From contig OX388345.1 of the NCBI GenBank assembly GCA_947579665.1, positions 57,837,454 to 57,901,453 of the forward strand: 64,000 nt of DNA, given 5' to 3'. The position numbers and the translations under genes are program-made. Positions 12,749 through 24,520 of the stretch are shown here, piece after piece. Each line of letters opens with the position of its first letter. Positions within the stretch are counted from its first letter, which is position 1. The notes under the pieces are model-generated. The model saw only the letters and a program-made list of their open reading frames with translations, had not been told where the DNA came from and did not search any database. This stretch comes from Sympetrum striolatum. Lineage: Eukaryota; Arthropoda; Insecta; Odonata; Libellulidae.

Positions 12749-13015
12749 TTACATATCCAAAGTACAGATGTAAACTATGATGGTGGGATAATGTGGTGTT
12801 AATGTGTTGGATACCGGGGGATAATATATGAATTGAATTTTACTGTGTTTGTGTGTGTTCTGTAACTGTTTGTAAATATGTTGATGTTTTTTTGAGGCTG
12901 TTGTTTGAAGGTCTTCTAGTGTTAGAACTTTTGGAGTGTTTCTGTATATTGTGTCTAACTTGAATTTATAGGGGCTACCACCTAACATTAGTCTAACTGC
13001 AGCATATATGTAATG
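12749..13015 (-). pseudogene. Relic of a Jockey-like LINE ORF2, C-terminal to the reverse transcriptase
   Basis: The minus-strand frame reads AAVRLMLGGSPYKFKLDTIY, then RNTPKVLTLEDL, then KHQHIYKQLQNTHKHSKIQ. This pattern matches the segment after the reverse-transcriptase palm/thumb in Jockey-clade ORF2 proteins: a short 'ALRLI.G.PRY' motif, a 'LP.L.E' motif, then 'RL..HPNP'-like residues. The coding strand is A+C-rich. Only about 85 residues survive. The frame has a stop upstream of 13015, the reverse-transcriptase catalytic motifs are absent, and it ends at a stop near 12750. It is a dead 3' fragment of a retrotransposon. Family assignment rests on my memory of the pattern, not a search. 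Confidence 0.5.
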
Positions 13016-14879
13016 ATAATAATTTATTATTTTGAAGAAATCACACTCTCATCTTCGCCAAAGTTTTCTACGTTAAAAAATTATTAAATATTGTATTTAC
13101 ACAATTTTTTCAGAGTAATCAACATTACTGCTTGCAGATGATTTTGCGGAGAATTTTCATCTCATAAGTTAACTCTCAGTGAATATCGAATTCTTTTCGT
13201 ATAACCCTTAGTTACCAGGAACGAGAATAGACACACAATTGTACATCTTTCTTTAAATTGTTGCACTGTATATCCCTCTCTCGTAAAATCTCCGTACCAG
13301 GTCTAAGAACGTCATTATTTACCGTTTTCACTCTTCCCATTACCGTTTTCGGAAAAGTTCAGCGGTCGGAGAGTCCGAATTGGATTTCCATTTTTATGAG
13401 TGCCCCGGTGAAATATTTAGATTGGAAGGAGATAACAGAAAAAAAGACAAGATTGGATGCTATTTATAGAACGCCTTAGGAAGGAAATGTGATATTCGGC
13501 ATAGTTGTTCTGCTACCTTCTGAATGGCTATATTCAATATCCTTATACAATCAGGGCTTTTAACTTCTTGGCACTGGCAAATTGGACGGATTAATGAACG
13601 ACTTTGTTACAAATTTACAATCCGGTTTCCGGGATTTAAATCTTATTTAACATTTATATATATCTTTTCTTTAAACATTTCGGTTACTTTCCTAGATAAT
13701 TACTTGGTTATCGGAGTCACACTGACTCTTTCATTAAGAATCATTGGCTCCATAATGAGTTGAGTCAAAACATTAAATCATTAGTGGAAACCCCGTGGAT
13801 GTTATAAAATATATTCGCTATGATTTTGGGATTATGCACCTTAGCGCCAAGATGAAAATTTTTTCTAGATAAAGCGATATAACTCAATGAAATAGTTTCC
13901 AAGCCGTTAAGCCGCAGTTTTTAGTACTTCAATCAAAATACAAAATTTAAGTATGATGACAATAATGTATGACTTTCTCACAACACTATATCTCGCTGTA
14001 GGTGTGATACTCGTGAAACAATTACAGAATGTCCTCTTTTATATCGTTATTTATTATTGTAGAGAAAGTGCTGTTGGACCATACATTATTATAATATTAC
14101 GTTACCGTAAAAACTATTTCTGGGCTAGAATTTTATATCGTTATATTAATCCAACGTCGGATTCAGAGTCTCCAATTGTTTTCCCATTTTCTTTCTCCTC
14201 GTTATCATGTTATCTCTAAGTACTTGATGGTAATCACTTTCCAATCTATAAAAAAATTCTTTATTTCACGCTCGCATATGGAATTCTCATTTTTTCAAAT
14301 CAATCAAACCTTCCTATATCCTCAATTTAAACTACTTTTGGGGCTTGCGATATTATAATAAGAATCAGTAAGAAGAACATATATTAAACTATATGTTTCG
14401 GAAGGAAAAAGTGACACATTTTTAACAAAAGCAAAAACTCTTAAACTGTCTTTTGCAACATCATGTTTAGTTTTTTTAGAATTAATTCACCTCTTACTAT
14501 GTAGATGTTTCTGGCTATTTTGCCCTTTTTGTAGCTTCCTTCATTAAAAGCTAGAATAAAATCTTTTCTTCATTAAATCATTTTGAAGACTGCAAGTTAC
14601 TTTTTTATGCCTCCTTTCTAATATTATTTCTCTAAATTAATCAAAAGCAACACCAAAAAGCTTTTTGAAACTGGTACTCACAAATCCGTTTCCCCTTATA
14701 GCTAACAATAACACCTATTCCAAGTCCTATACGATTCAGCATAGGGAGAACTGTGCGCAGTTTCATCACGAGATTGAGAGATGGTTTTTGTTTTATTCAC
14801 CCCTGAACTCAATCCAAAAATTATTTCACGGACCAGTGCACTTCGGTCAAAGAACAATAAAGGTTTGGTGCAAGGTTTG
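13016..14879. other. Gene-free AT-rich stretch
   Basis: I see no supported gene. Frames at 13953-14219 and elsewhere are hydrophobic by composition only. Confidence 0.6.
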
Positions 14880-15560
14880 AGAAATGAGAGAATATCTTCC
14901 GGATACTCGTTAATCGCTATCCGAAGATACGATTGAGTTCATTTGGGATATGAGGAAAGGAATGTTGGGGCAATTTTTTACAAAAAGAAGAGCGAGGACC
15001 TGCTGCTTTCCTCGCCATCCAAACCTTTCATTCCGTTTGGTGGACAGACAGCAGTGCGCGAATTTCGAACTCATTAGTCGAAGATATATGTGCACCCTGA
15101 GGGAAAGCTGATTGGTACGTGGTTCGAGATCGGCAACGGATTGGCGGATGGAAATGCAAAGATGGTACATTCAAGGAGTAAAATGGTAAGGAAGGATGAG
15201 TGAACTGCGGTAAAGGAAGAGAGTTGATCGGCAAGGTAAAAAGAACTTTTATATTCTTCGATGTTTCTGCAAGAAAATGCTCTTCCAAGCTACTCCGGCA
15301 CTAAAAGGTGCAGCAAGCAGGAAAATGCGATTTTGGAAGGGGTTGGCCGTGGAGATATTGAGAAAAGGTCAACACAGGGTAATGCCGTGTGTCATCAACC
15401 CAAACCCCCACCAAAGCTTTTTCGGGAAGTGGACTCTTCCAAACCAGAATTTGTCTACTGCGCAGGTGTCATAAGCTTTTATGGGACATTTACATGTTAC
15501 GCGATATGGTCATGATCATTTTTAGACCAAAGATAACTTAGAATTTTGCGTAAAAACAGC
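14880..15560. other. GC-richer island, no recognised gene
   Basis: Base composition rises against the flanks and the plus strand is purine-rich. The overlapping frames at 15261-15515 and 14910-15288 do not resemble any protein I know and have no convincing splice sites. It could be conserved regulatory sequence or an old repeat. Confidence 0.3.
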
Positions 15561-17146
15561 ATAAGGCATGATAAGGTTTGCAAGACCATCCCCATCATAT
15601 GGCACTGACCTTTATTTCTTCGTCGAGCCTCATCATCTCACAAATTTCTTTCCAAAAGCAAGAGTTAACGTATTAAACATTGCAATTGAAGTAAAGCAGC
15701 CGACAGCTAATTTATCTTAACGAGGAAGATCATAGTTTATTTATCGAATATATCGAATAAATTATTTAAATATATGCTAATGAAATGATGTACTAGTTTT
15801 TTAAACAAAATTTCTCTGAAAAACTAAGGAGAATGAATGGTTATCGTTTTCATAGGTAATATGTTGAAAAATTGAGCACGTGAAGCGAAAGAGTATGCTT
15901 GTGAATTATTACTTCCGATTATACACTGTGTAAACTGTAAGTTCTTTCCGGAACCCTATATGTACTACCTTTTTTTTTAAATTACAAGGACATTAACGGT
16001 CATGTGTTTGATATTCATTTAAATATAAGGTGAGTTTATAAATGCTAGAATGTGTGGTTGCGTAGTTTATGGGGTTATTAAAGATTTTCTTCCAGTGTGA
16101 AGATAAAAATTCCATGTTCCTTGTCCCATGTACACAAATTTGAATTCTGGAAATCCTTAAAAAGTTTTACTCGTACATCTTCAAAACAGATGTTGCTTAC
16201 ATTCTTACCTTACTTTGGTATTTATCATACCGAGGAATAGTGTGAATATGCTACATGAAATGTCGTTTTCACAGAGTAGGAACAAATTCACTGAACGAGA
16301 AATGCAATTGATGCCAGAAACTTAAAAAAGTTAAAAGTTAAAAATTAAAAGATTGCAAAAACCGCAGAGTCACTTGAGCAATATCTTAGGATTATTTTTT
16401 GAATTCGTCGATCTCTGCATACCTTGTTTCTTGGTCTTTGCCAATTTCCCAATACTTCCTTATGACAGAGGATATATTTATTCAGTTTTATCTTTGAAAC
16501 CTTCAACTTTTCGAATACTGTTTCTTTGTTGGGTTTATTTATAGATTTTTATACAAAATTAAAAGATATTTTTTTTATCTTGATAATATTTTAGCTGCAC
16601 CAGTGAGTGACTCATTTATTCTAAGTGTTGATTAAACTGTCATCTTGAGATCAAATTATGTATCCCTCATCACAAGGAAGCAAAGCTAAGCATTTTAAAA
16701 TAAAACTGACCCTCTCCCCGACATTTTAAAATCTATATCACGGCAAGTACAGTTATACTATATCGAGACACTAGCTTCCAAGGAACTTGACGACACCTGA
16801 AAATTTCTTTCATTTGTAAATGTAAACTCTTTTATTAAAACAGAAGAATATTAAGCGTTGTCTTTTTGAAGACTTTAGGGCTTACACGACTCTGCTCTGA
16901 AGACTGGTTTCATAATCATATATAATGCTCTTAATAACCTCTCTCCAAATCGATGCATGAAAACATTTCTCATGGAGATGACCAAAACTGGTTCTGATAG
17001 ATTGAGTTCCAAATCTCGCATGCAATTATGTCCAAGAGGTCGCTTAAAGACTCTTTAGGAAATCGAAGGGAAAATAATCTCCTTCCAGTATTTCCTTAAT
17101 TTTCCTGTTAGTTAACGGTGTCAGAAGTCTTAAGTGAGAAGATTCC
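15561..17146. other. Gene-free AT-rich stretch
   Basis: No gene or repeat is recognised. An A-rich near-tandem run (TTAAAAGTTAAAAATTAAAA) occurs at about 16330-16350. Confidence 0.6.
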
Positions 17147-17220
17147 ATCTTCCAAACTCAGCATGAGTTTGGAAGATATGATCAGAACTTTTTCCCTCAG
17201 CAGGAGTGAGGGAAAAAGTT
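17147..17220. repeat. Two adjacent perfect 14-bp hairpins
   Basis: Hairpin 1 pairs ATCTTCCAAACTCA (17147-17160) with 17164-17177 around a 3-nt loop, GCA. Hairpin 2 pairs AACTTTTTCCCTCA (17186-17199) with 17207-17220 around a 7-nt loop, GCAGGAG. Both stems are 14 bp without mismatch and both end CTCA at the loop, which begins GCA. They are only 8 bp apart. The stems are too short for a normal microRNA precursor. Fold-back template switching during replication would produce such perfect short-loop inverted repeats. Confidence 0.85.
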
Positions 17221-17935
17221 GTATTGAAAAATAATTTTTTGGAACACCTAGCTAAACCTAATCCTTGTTTATATACATCCAAAACGAGTAGGATGTCAAG
17301 ATTGAATTCCTGGGTTTACATTTGAATAATTTTGTAGTCTTTTTTTATTTTTCACTTCTAGATTCTATTGAGTGAGAACGTTAATTGGTCAAGGTATTTT
17401 CTAATGGCGTTGACAACGTTGGTTTAATTTGAAAAAATATGATACTTTAGAGTGTGGAACTCATAACTTTGAACAGTTGTGTATTATTTGTCCATACTTT
17501 CATGAATTGGAAACATAAAAGGTATTAATTTACTCAGAAAAGGATGATTCTCTCTTAGATAGTCAATATGCTTAATGAAGATGCTATTGAAGTAATTGAA
17601 GGATGATATTATAGAATATCATAGTGATGACAGCTGATTTGGAAAGAAAAGTTAATGCAATGCTTAGATTTTTAACTAAAATTATTAAAATTATGAGTGA
17701 ATGAGAATAAAATTAAGTTATAACTTAAAATGTACATACATCCTTGTAAATGAAAAGTTATGATAAACTGAAGTTTCAATACTAAGGAAGAGGGGCGAAT
17801 ACGTTTGAGTAAATTTCAAAATAAATAAAACTGCAATCCAAAAGGTTACACAGCTTTGTAACTAAAACAGTACATAGAAAATCCTCATGTGATTTGAGAA
17901 GGAAAAATGGGCTGTAAAAGAAAACATAAATGCAC
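17221..17935. other. Gene-free AT-rich stretch
   Basis: Nothing recognisable. The A-rich plus strand towards the right end may already belong to the retrotransposon relic that follows. Confidence 0.5.
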
Positions 17936-18393
17936 AAAAAACCCGTTGACGAGTAAATACATGCACAATGCCGTAAGAAGAGCTTTTTCAGAATCGTTAT
18001 TATGGACCTTCTTACTAAAGGATAAGAAAGTTAGACGCCAAGAAAAAAGAAAAATATGGCTAGAAGTCTCAGAAATATGAATTTAGAAGACTATGAAAAG
18101 CGCAAAATGGTCAGGAAGGAGGCAAAATGTATCGATAACAAGCTAAGTGAAGGAGAAAAGACATTTATCAAGTGGAATGGACAAAAAGAGAATTAAATTT
18201 GAGAAGACCCTTTTCAAAGCACTACGCCCTGACCAATTTTCTTGAATGCATGATCCTGGGAAACAAAGGAAGAGGTAGACCAAAGAAAAACTATCTCGAA
18301 GATGTTTGATCAAGAATGGAGTGTCCCACTCACAACATAATTAGAGCTGCTCAAATGAGAAAAGAATGGTTCCGCTCACAAGTTTATGAATAA
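17936..18393 (+). pseudogene. Relic of a non-LTR retrotransposon reverse transcriptase C-terminus
   Basis: Two pieces are readable on the plus strand. Frame 17960-18077 gives NAVRRAFSESLLWTFLLKDK and KVRRQEKRKIW, similar to the 'YGSETWTL.KKD.RRLEAFEMW' segment of many LINE reverse transcriptases. Frame 18199-18393 gives HYALTNFLECMILGNKGRGR, then PKKNYLEDV, a TGA stop at 18307, then SRMECPTHN and MRKEWFRSQVYE before a TAA stop. This matches the usual end 'GRGRPRKSYLEDI..RMG....ELA.DR.EWF'. The internal stop, frameshifts and poor middle part (about 18080-18198) show it is dead. The A-rich sense strand fits a LINE. Upstream reverse-transcriptase motifs are missing. Confidence 0.65.
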
Positions 18394-18966
18394 GGAATAG
18401 CTCTTATTTGTGAGAAGGATTATTAAAAATTGATGCGTTATAGAGTATATTGAAAAAACACAATCGCAAAAATGTTAATACAGTAGTTCTAAAACTTCAG
18501 TCATGTTAGTCTTCTCCAGTAAAACATTTTTTTTTAATTTTTGCATTTGGCAAGTAGATAAGCTATTAGTTTTTGCCATATTATGCATCCTTTCCTTACA
18601 ATACAATTTGGTATCCTTTCATTTATTGTAGAAGCCCTCAAAATTGTTTTTTTCGAAAATCTATGCCTATCATCTTAAGCTATAGTATATAGACTCACTT
18701 TGTTCTCCAACTCAGTATCCTGTGTTAAATCTTTCACAAAAGTTTTCCTTCTTATTCATAATCACTAACCTTAGTAATCCTCACCACATCACGTACGTGA
18801 GACAATGTTTTCTTCGATCGAAGCAAAGTAGTCTTTTTCAGAATCTTAAACGTCAATGGTTGAATTGATACAATAGATTTTCTATGGCGGAAATTAAGTT
18901 TAACTTTGCACAAGAAAGTGTGCTTCTTATCCCAAGGTTACAAAATACTTAAAAGAATAGTGAATT
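18394..18966. other. Gene-free AT-rich stretch
   Basis: This may include the 3' untranslated part of the preceding retrotransposon relic. No tail or target-site duplication was identified. Confidence 0.5.
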
Positions 18967-19035
18967 GACTGGGACTCGAACCCAGGTCTACCGCTTTCCG
19001 GGAAGGTGTTATACTAAACTATCAAGTCACGTCCG
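18967..19035 (-). mobile_element. tRNA-derived SINE head
   Basis: On the minus strand the segment begins GACGTGACTTGATAGTTTAG, with an A-box-like part. It continues through CCCGGAAAGCGGTAGACC and an exact B box (GGTTCGAGTCC) to CCAGTCAATTC. The order and spacing are those of a tRNA, but the acceptor ends do not pair over 7 bp. It matches the plus-strand SINEs at 7228 and 50748 and is the best preserved in the B-box half. Confidence 0.65.
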
Positions 19036-19169
19036 ATTTTTTAATGTTTAATTTCCGAATGGATCCATAGAGACAGAGTGAGAGTGGATAGGGATCAAAT
19101 TTTTATATAAGAAGAAGTTATAGAGCATTCATCCATATTTAGCATACAAAAGACATTCATAAAAATTAA

Positions 19170-20040
19170 TCCGTAACCAGTCATTAAAATGTGACCGAAG
19201 AGTAGCCGCCTTCCTTCATCCAATATCTCCCGCATAATTCCCACGCCTTTGTATTCCATCTTAAGTGGAACAACAATCCTCTTCTTCGACGGAAAATCCT
19301 ATCTTCAATCACTTTCAGTCGGCCTCTAATTTCACTCCCACCGTCACAATCACCGTGTGAGTGTGCATCAATCTCTCGGGGAAAAAGAAAGCACAAGAGC
19401 AGGCGAATTCGATTTACCCACCGACTCGATTAGGTCGCTTGCAGCTTCCGATAGCACTTCACATCGTCCTTTGAAGAGGTTATTGAATTCCCGTATAAAA
19501 AGCCTTCCGAGACGACGGGTAAATGTAGTCGGCTCCTTTTTTACACACGGCCGTCGTCCCTCGCGCATATTTGACGTCTCCAGTCGGTGAATTATGTTTG
19601 AGGAGGCCTTTATGACTCTCCGGCTTCCTTGGTGAGGGTGGAGCCCACCAAAAAAAATACGGACGCTTCTCAAAGAGGACGGGCAGACGAAAGAGGAGCT
19701 CCGACCAAAAGGAGAAACAAAAGCGAAAAGAAATTAAAAAAGGAAGCGGCTGTTATGACATTTCCGAGAAGGACTTGGAAAAAATTTGAGGACCGGAGGG
19801 CCTTCTGAAATCCTGAGGAGTCGCAGCTTCTAAAAGGGGAACTTTGATCTTCCGTGACGTGAAGATAGAAGGAGTCAAAAATAGCTACACAAGTGGAGAT
19901 AATGTGAGCGTTCCTTATTCATAATTAGTCGAGTTATTTTTACGGCTTTTTTCCTGACCTAGAGATGCGACGGATGGTTGGAAAAGGACCGAGTTAGGGT
20001 CGCAGTCGTTCAGAATTATAATAAAGGCTCTCTTCTCCAG
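19170..20040. other. GC-richer island, candidate conserved non-coding sequence
   Basis: A long GC-richer block contains overlapping frames on both strands (19357-19590 plus; 19184-19673 minus), none with a recognisable protein pattern. From 19660 the plus strand becomes strongly purine-rich. CCTATTCTTGTA occurs twice, at about 20050 and 20107. The role is unknown. Confidence 0.3.
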
Positions 20041-21379
20041 CCTATGAAACCTATTCTTGTAAGAAATCAACTCAACTCAAAGTGTGTGTGTTTTTTTACT
20101 TTTGTAAGCCTATTCTTGTATTTTTAAAGACGAATTAGACGCAAATCACGCTGCATCGTTTAGGTTTGGAAGTGTTACTTCGGAATTTTTAATGTAAATT
20201 AACATTTGAAAAGAAAATTGGTACCAATTCAGTGTTAGTGATTCATTAGCAAAATATTAGGTGGTCTCATGGTGTAAGTGAATCCTCAATTAGAAAGGAC
20301 ATCAATGATAATAGGAGTCTTTTTAGGCTAAGATAATTCATTATCCATATATCAGTATATTTTAATTTCATTATAATTTAACTTAAAATTAAAACATTAC
20401 ATTCACTGTTATTTTCACTCCCTCTCCTTTCAGTTGCAACTCCACTGCTTAATATTTCAGATTTAAATCCAAATAGGTTGCTTGGAAGGTCCTTCTCAAA
20501 GTTATTGTATATTATATTTCTTATCCTAAAATATCGAACCTTTATCCCTCTCCTTGTGTATCCTGAAATAATTACTAATGATCCGCTAATGGGTGTGGTG
20601 CCACTTGGAGAATTTTTACTTCTTAACTAAAAATAGAATTGAGGAAATATAATTCTTACTCTTAACTAATGAGAGCTATCTTTCAGGTACTTATATTCAT
20701 GTTAGATATTGATTCCATAGAGAAGGATTAAAAGTTATAAATTACAAATTTCAGCTATGTTATTTTTCATAAGAGATCAAAGTATTATATGAAGAACACA
20801 TTTAATCCGAAATTTAAATGTATGAAATCCTTTATTAATCTCTGCTATATTGGTGAAAAATTTACCATTTGAATGCGAGAAATAGGTCAGATATCATTGG
20901 CATGAATTTAAAAGATGCGTTTTGCAGTATTTCATAGACGAGAAGAAGATATTACTCTCAGGTTAAAAAATTACATTTTAGTAAAAACTATTCAGGATTA
21001 TCAAGAAAAGGAAATCTAAAATATATGTTTCTACACATCTCAAATCATTACTATACTGAGTTCTGTGGAAAAAGTTAAGTAAAATGAGTAATTTTTCTTA
21101 TTTTTTAAATAGTAATCTTGATATGTATTTTGGATTTAGTTTGCGATAAAGGATTAAAATTAAAATTAACTGAAAATTTGATATATTTGTTTCACCTTTT
21201 TATGGGCTATCTCGTACGATCATTAGATTAACTTGAAAAAAGTATAATATTCGAAATAGTTGTAGTTTTAAAATGTATCATTATTCCGAGTTTTAGGTAC
21301 ATAAGAGAATTTGAAGAATATTTGTTATTAGAAGCATTATTTTGTCTCTGTATCATACCAGATTAGTGCTAGAATAGGA
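20041..21379. other. Gene-free AT-rich stretch
   Basis: No gene, RNA or transposon signature is seen. Confidence 0.6.
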
Positions 21380-21670
21380 AACGGGAGACTATGACCCTTT
21401 AGAGTTGGCCCACGTTGGGTAGGTCGGAATTCATTTCACTTTCCCTTCGGAAGTGACTTGGGTAATCTTGTCTGTGACAGTCGATCCCTTATCTCTCGAT
21501 ACATCGATGGCTGTCTCCTCCGATATCTCAAGGCGGAAATCCCGTCTCTTTGGAACCCAGCCCTCTTCAATTAACCCCACGTATCCTTTCCTTAATAGAA
21601 AAATCCATTGAGCAGAGAGGAAAGCTCAGCCGAATTGGAGAGCCTTCAATATTTCCTTCCATATGAGATG
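21380..21670. other. GC-richer island
   Basis: A sharply bounded block of higher G+C includes CGGAAGTGAC (ETS-like core GGAA) and TCGATACATCGA. There is no open reading frame. Candidate conserved non-coding element only. Confidence 0.25.
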
Positions 21671-22275
21671 ATTTTTTTGAACTATACTGATATTTTTGAT
21701 ACCACATTCTCTAAATAATGATTTTAGGGCTTAAAGAAAAGATGGAGGTAAATATTTTCTATAGGTCGTCCGCGAGATCTAATTTTTTCACGGTTTTTCT
21801 GCTGCAGGTTTGGTAGGAATGAAGATATTGATTATTGGTCATCAATGTACGTAGAATTCTAATTAGAGCACATGGCTTACATAAATTCATACATTTATGC
21901 GTGGAATATAATGCAATATATTAAATTTATTAATTTTTCCATCAATCCAATTTCCAGAAATGCAGCGAGTTTGGAAGTTTAAATTGAATACTGAAATTTA
22001 AAATGCCAAGACTTGCATTAAAAAACGTTTCCACTAATGACAATTTTGGAGCTGTCGGTTGTAGTTGTCACACGAAATCTCTTACTATGAATGGAGTTGT
22101 TGGCTGTCATATTTAATCTTATCTCTTAGGAAATGAAATCTAAATTCGCGAATACATTGCTCCTTGGGTAGCATAGAGCATCTTTGGCAGAAGAGGATAA
22201 AGAGAAAAATAAGAGATCACGATGGAATTCTTTATTATTGCACACTTAAAGAAGCAGATTTTTATAAATAGCTCA

Positions 22276-22302
22276 AGCTGTACCATTTTACCTGGTACAG
22301 CT
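22276..22302. repeat. 9-bp hairpin
   Basis: AGCTGTACC pairs perfectly with GGTACAGCT around a 9-nt loop. It lies in AT-rich DNA just left of a GC-richer block. No T-run follows that would suggest a terminator function. Confidence 0.6.
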
Positions 22303-22379
22303 GTGCAATTCTTTTTCAATCCATTTATTTATTTTCTTAAGGCGTAATATTTAAAAATCTGTGGAGACACTATCCTTTC

Positions 22380-23010
22380 ATTATTGGGAAGAAAAAGGAA
22401 GAGAAATGAGATGAAGGAAGGGAGACTCATTTGCTGCTGAACCTGCTCTCATGAGCATCAATAATCTCTTGCTTATGCATACTCACTCAAGACGTTGATT
22501 TTCGATGGGTTCGGGTTTCTGCTAATTGCTCCGCCGCCGTCTTGGGAGCCATAATCTGTTAAACATCCAATAATCATGTTTAATGACCGCCATGAACCCG
22601 TTTCCTTCTGGCGTTGTACCTTAAGATGTCGCCGTTCAATTTCGTCCGAGACATTTTTCCTGAGCTGAAACTGCTTTGAAACTCGACGCATTATTAAAAT
22701 CTCCGATGATTAAATATTTTCTTGTTTTCTTTTTCACCCCCGATGTAAATGCTTCCTTTGACGATAATGGATTTTGTGTATTTTGCTTAGCATCGCAGAG
22801 GGGGAGAGGTGATTTGCTTCATCAGTCTTGAAAATCCATTTTAATTTTTCATAGCTCTAGAATTTCCCTCGGTGATTGGAATGTACAGCGGCAGCTTCAG
22901 TACTTGTATGTAGATAAATTGGTGGTTCAGTGAAAGATTATTTTCTACTGCTTACACTCTTTACTACTCCGGCGGCAGATCCTTGTCTACAATCACTTTC
23001 GCTCACACTA
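22380..23010. other. GC-richer island with minus-strand frame
   Basis: The minus-strand frame 22473-22691 begins MRRVSKQFQLRKNVSDEIER and is more protein-like than most here. On that strand CAGCTCAG could serve as a splice acceptor and GTGAGT near 22487 as a donor. I do not recognise the protein and cannot separate an exon from a conserved non-coding block. Confidence 0.2.
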
Positions 23011-23785
23011 TAGACGACCCAGTGAAAGAGCTATGGATTCATAAAGTAATAATTCAAGGAATTTTGAGTTTTACCAAAAAATATAATCAATACGATGAAT
23101 CATTGAGAGTACTTATAGCTTCCTATTAAAGTTAAAATTTATAAAAATCATACAATAACTAATGCTATAGAAAAAGTAAATCTCGGCCTTAATCCTGGTA
23201 ATTCATATTTACCCAAAAACTATACTTGTTCTAAGATTCTTCAGTCTATCTCAGGGTATTGGTTGTTTAAAATATTAAAGTATCTAGCTTAATTAGTGTA
23301 ATTATGCGATTTGTGGTCAATGTGTGTCATTGATTAAACCAACAATTTCATAATTCCTTATAAATAATGAGGATACAAAAATCTATAAGCTGTCAACTTT
23401 AACTCCACTTTTCTCTCATTGAAGAAGGCTTAAACTACCGTTATGTTAAAAACTTCTTACACAAAAGAAAAGAGTCAGAACACAAGATTCAAGAATTATA
23501 TGACGATGAATAAATCTCACTGCACTTCCTCGACTGTATGTTCCGAATAGGATTAATAAAACAAAAAATCAATCCGTATATTTTACTTCCTACAGCCTTG
23601 GAAAATTTAGATATAATTTTTCCCTACAACGCATAAGATTATAGATATTTTTTCGTGACAAATACATTTTATTTTATTAATCGAATAAATAAAATCTCAC
23701 TATTTCCATAGTTCGTTTAATTAGGACTAAGGATTTTGTAAAATTATTTTATTTTTAGTTCTTTTCGTCAAGATTCTATGGATAA

Positions 23786-23876
23786 CAATATATAAAACTA
23801 TATATAAACTATATATATATATAAATATATATAACTATATATATAACTATATATATAACTATACATATAAACTATA
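23786..23876. repeat. A+T minisatellite
   Basis: An irregular array of ACTATATATA-type steps runs here. The central part repeats the 12-bp unit ATAACTATATAT three times with single-base changes. Copy number is likely to vary between individuals. Confidence 0.8.
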
Positions 23877-24159
23877 AAGGAAAAACACGTTAACCGTTTA
23901 TTTATTACTGTTTTCGTTCTTTTTATAGTAAATTTCAAATGAATTAAAAACTGAAAATTATGCAATTAAATATCAGTGAGGATAGACCACAAAAGGAAGA
24001 ATAATATTATAAATCTATATGTGGGTAATAAAGCTACCAATTTATTTGTGCCTGCTACTATTCCCTTCGCATGAAAATTAAATTACAGCTAATTAAAATG
24101 AATTAACCCTATAAAAGCTATTATTCGTTCAATTAATTTTCTTCGGTAGTTAGCAATAT

Positions 24160-24520
24160 TTTTGAACTCTGACGACACTGGAACCTTCACATTATCTCAA
24201 GAAAAATCCGGAAATTAACGGAACAATATGACTTTGTCCCGACATTTCTCCAACGGCGGCAACGCTTGAAGTCCTCGGACACGTTACATGTGAACGATTA
24301 TCTGAGTGAAACAGGATGAGTGCGTTTATTATTTGAGCCATTATCCAGCCCATTACTCTGTTAGGAAGAAAAGCAAAACAACGAGGACGCCCACCACGTC
24401 AATCCCTTTCCCACGAGAGTCGCATTAGACTAATCCCTCGTCGACCAACAGAAAATGTTTGTGGGAAGTTGTCGGAAGGGTTGAGAGTTTGCTTGCAGGG
24501 GTGCCAACTCAAGGAATGTA
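24160..24520. other. GC-richer island
   Basis: A compositional block without a recognised reading frame. AT-rich DNA lies on both sides. Confidence 0.25.

Noticed and set aside
17147..17220. MicroRNA precursor
   Set aside because: Stems of 14 bp with 3- and 7-nt loops are too short for a Drosha/Dicer substrate, and perfect pairing is unusual for microRNA precursors.
22276..22302. Rho-independent terminator
   Set aside because: The hairpin lacks a following T-run and the DNA is eukaryotic.
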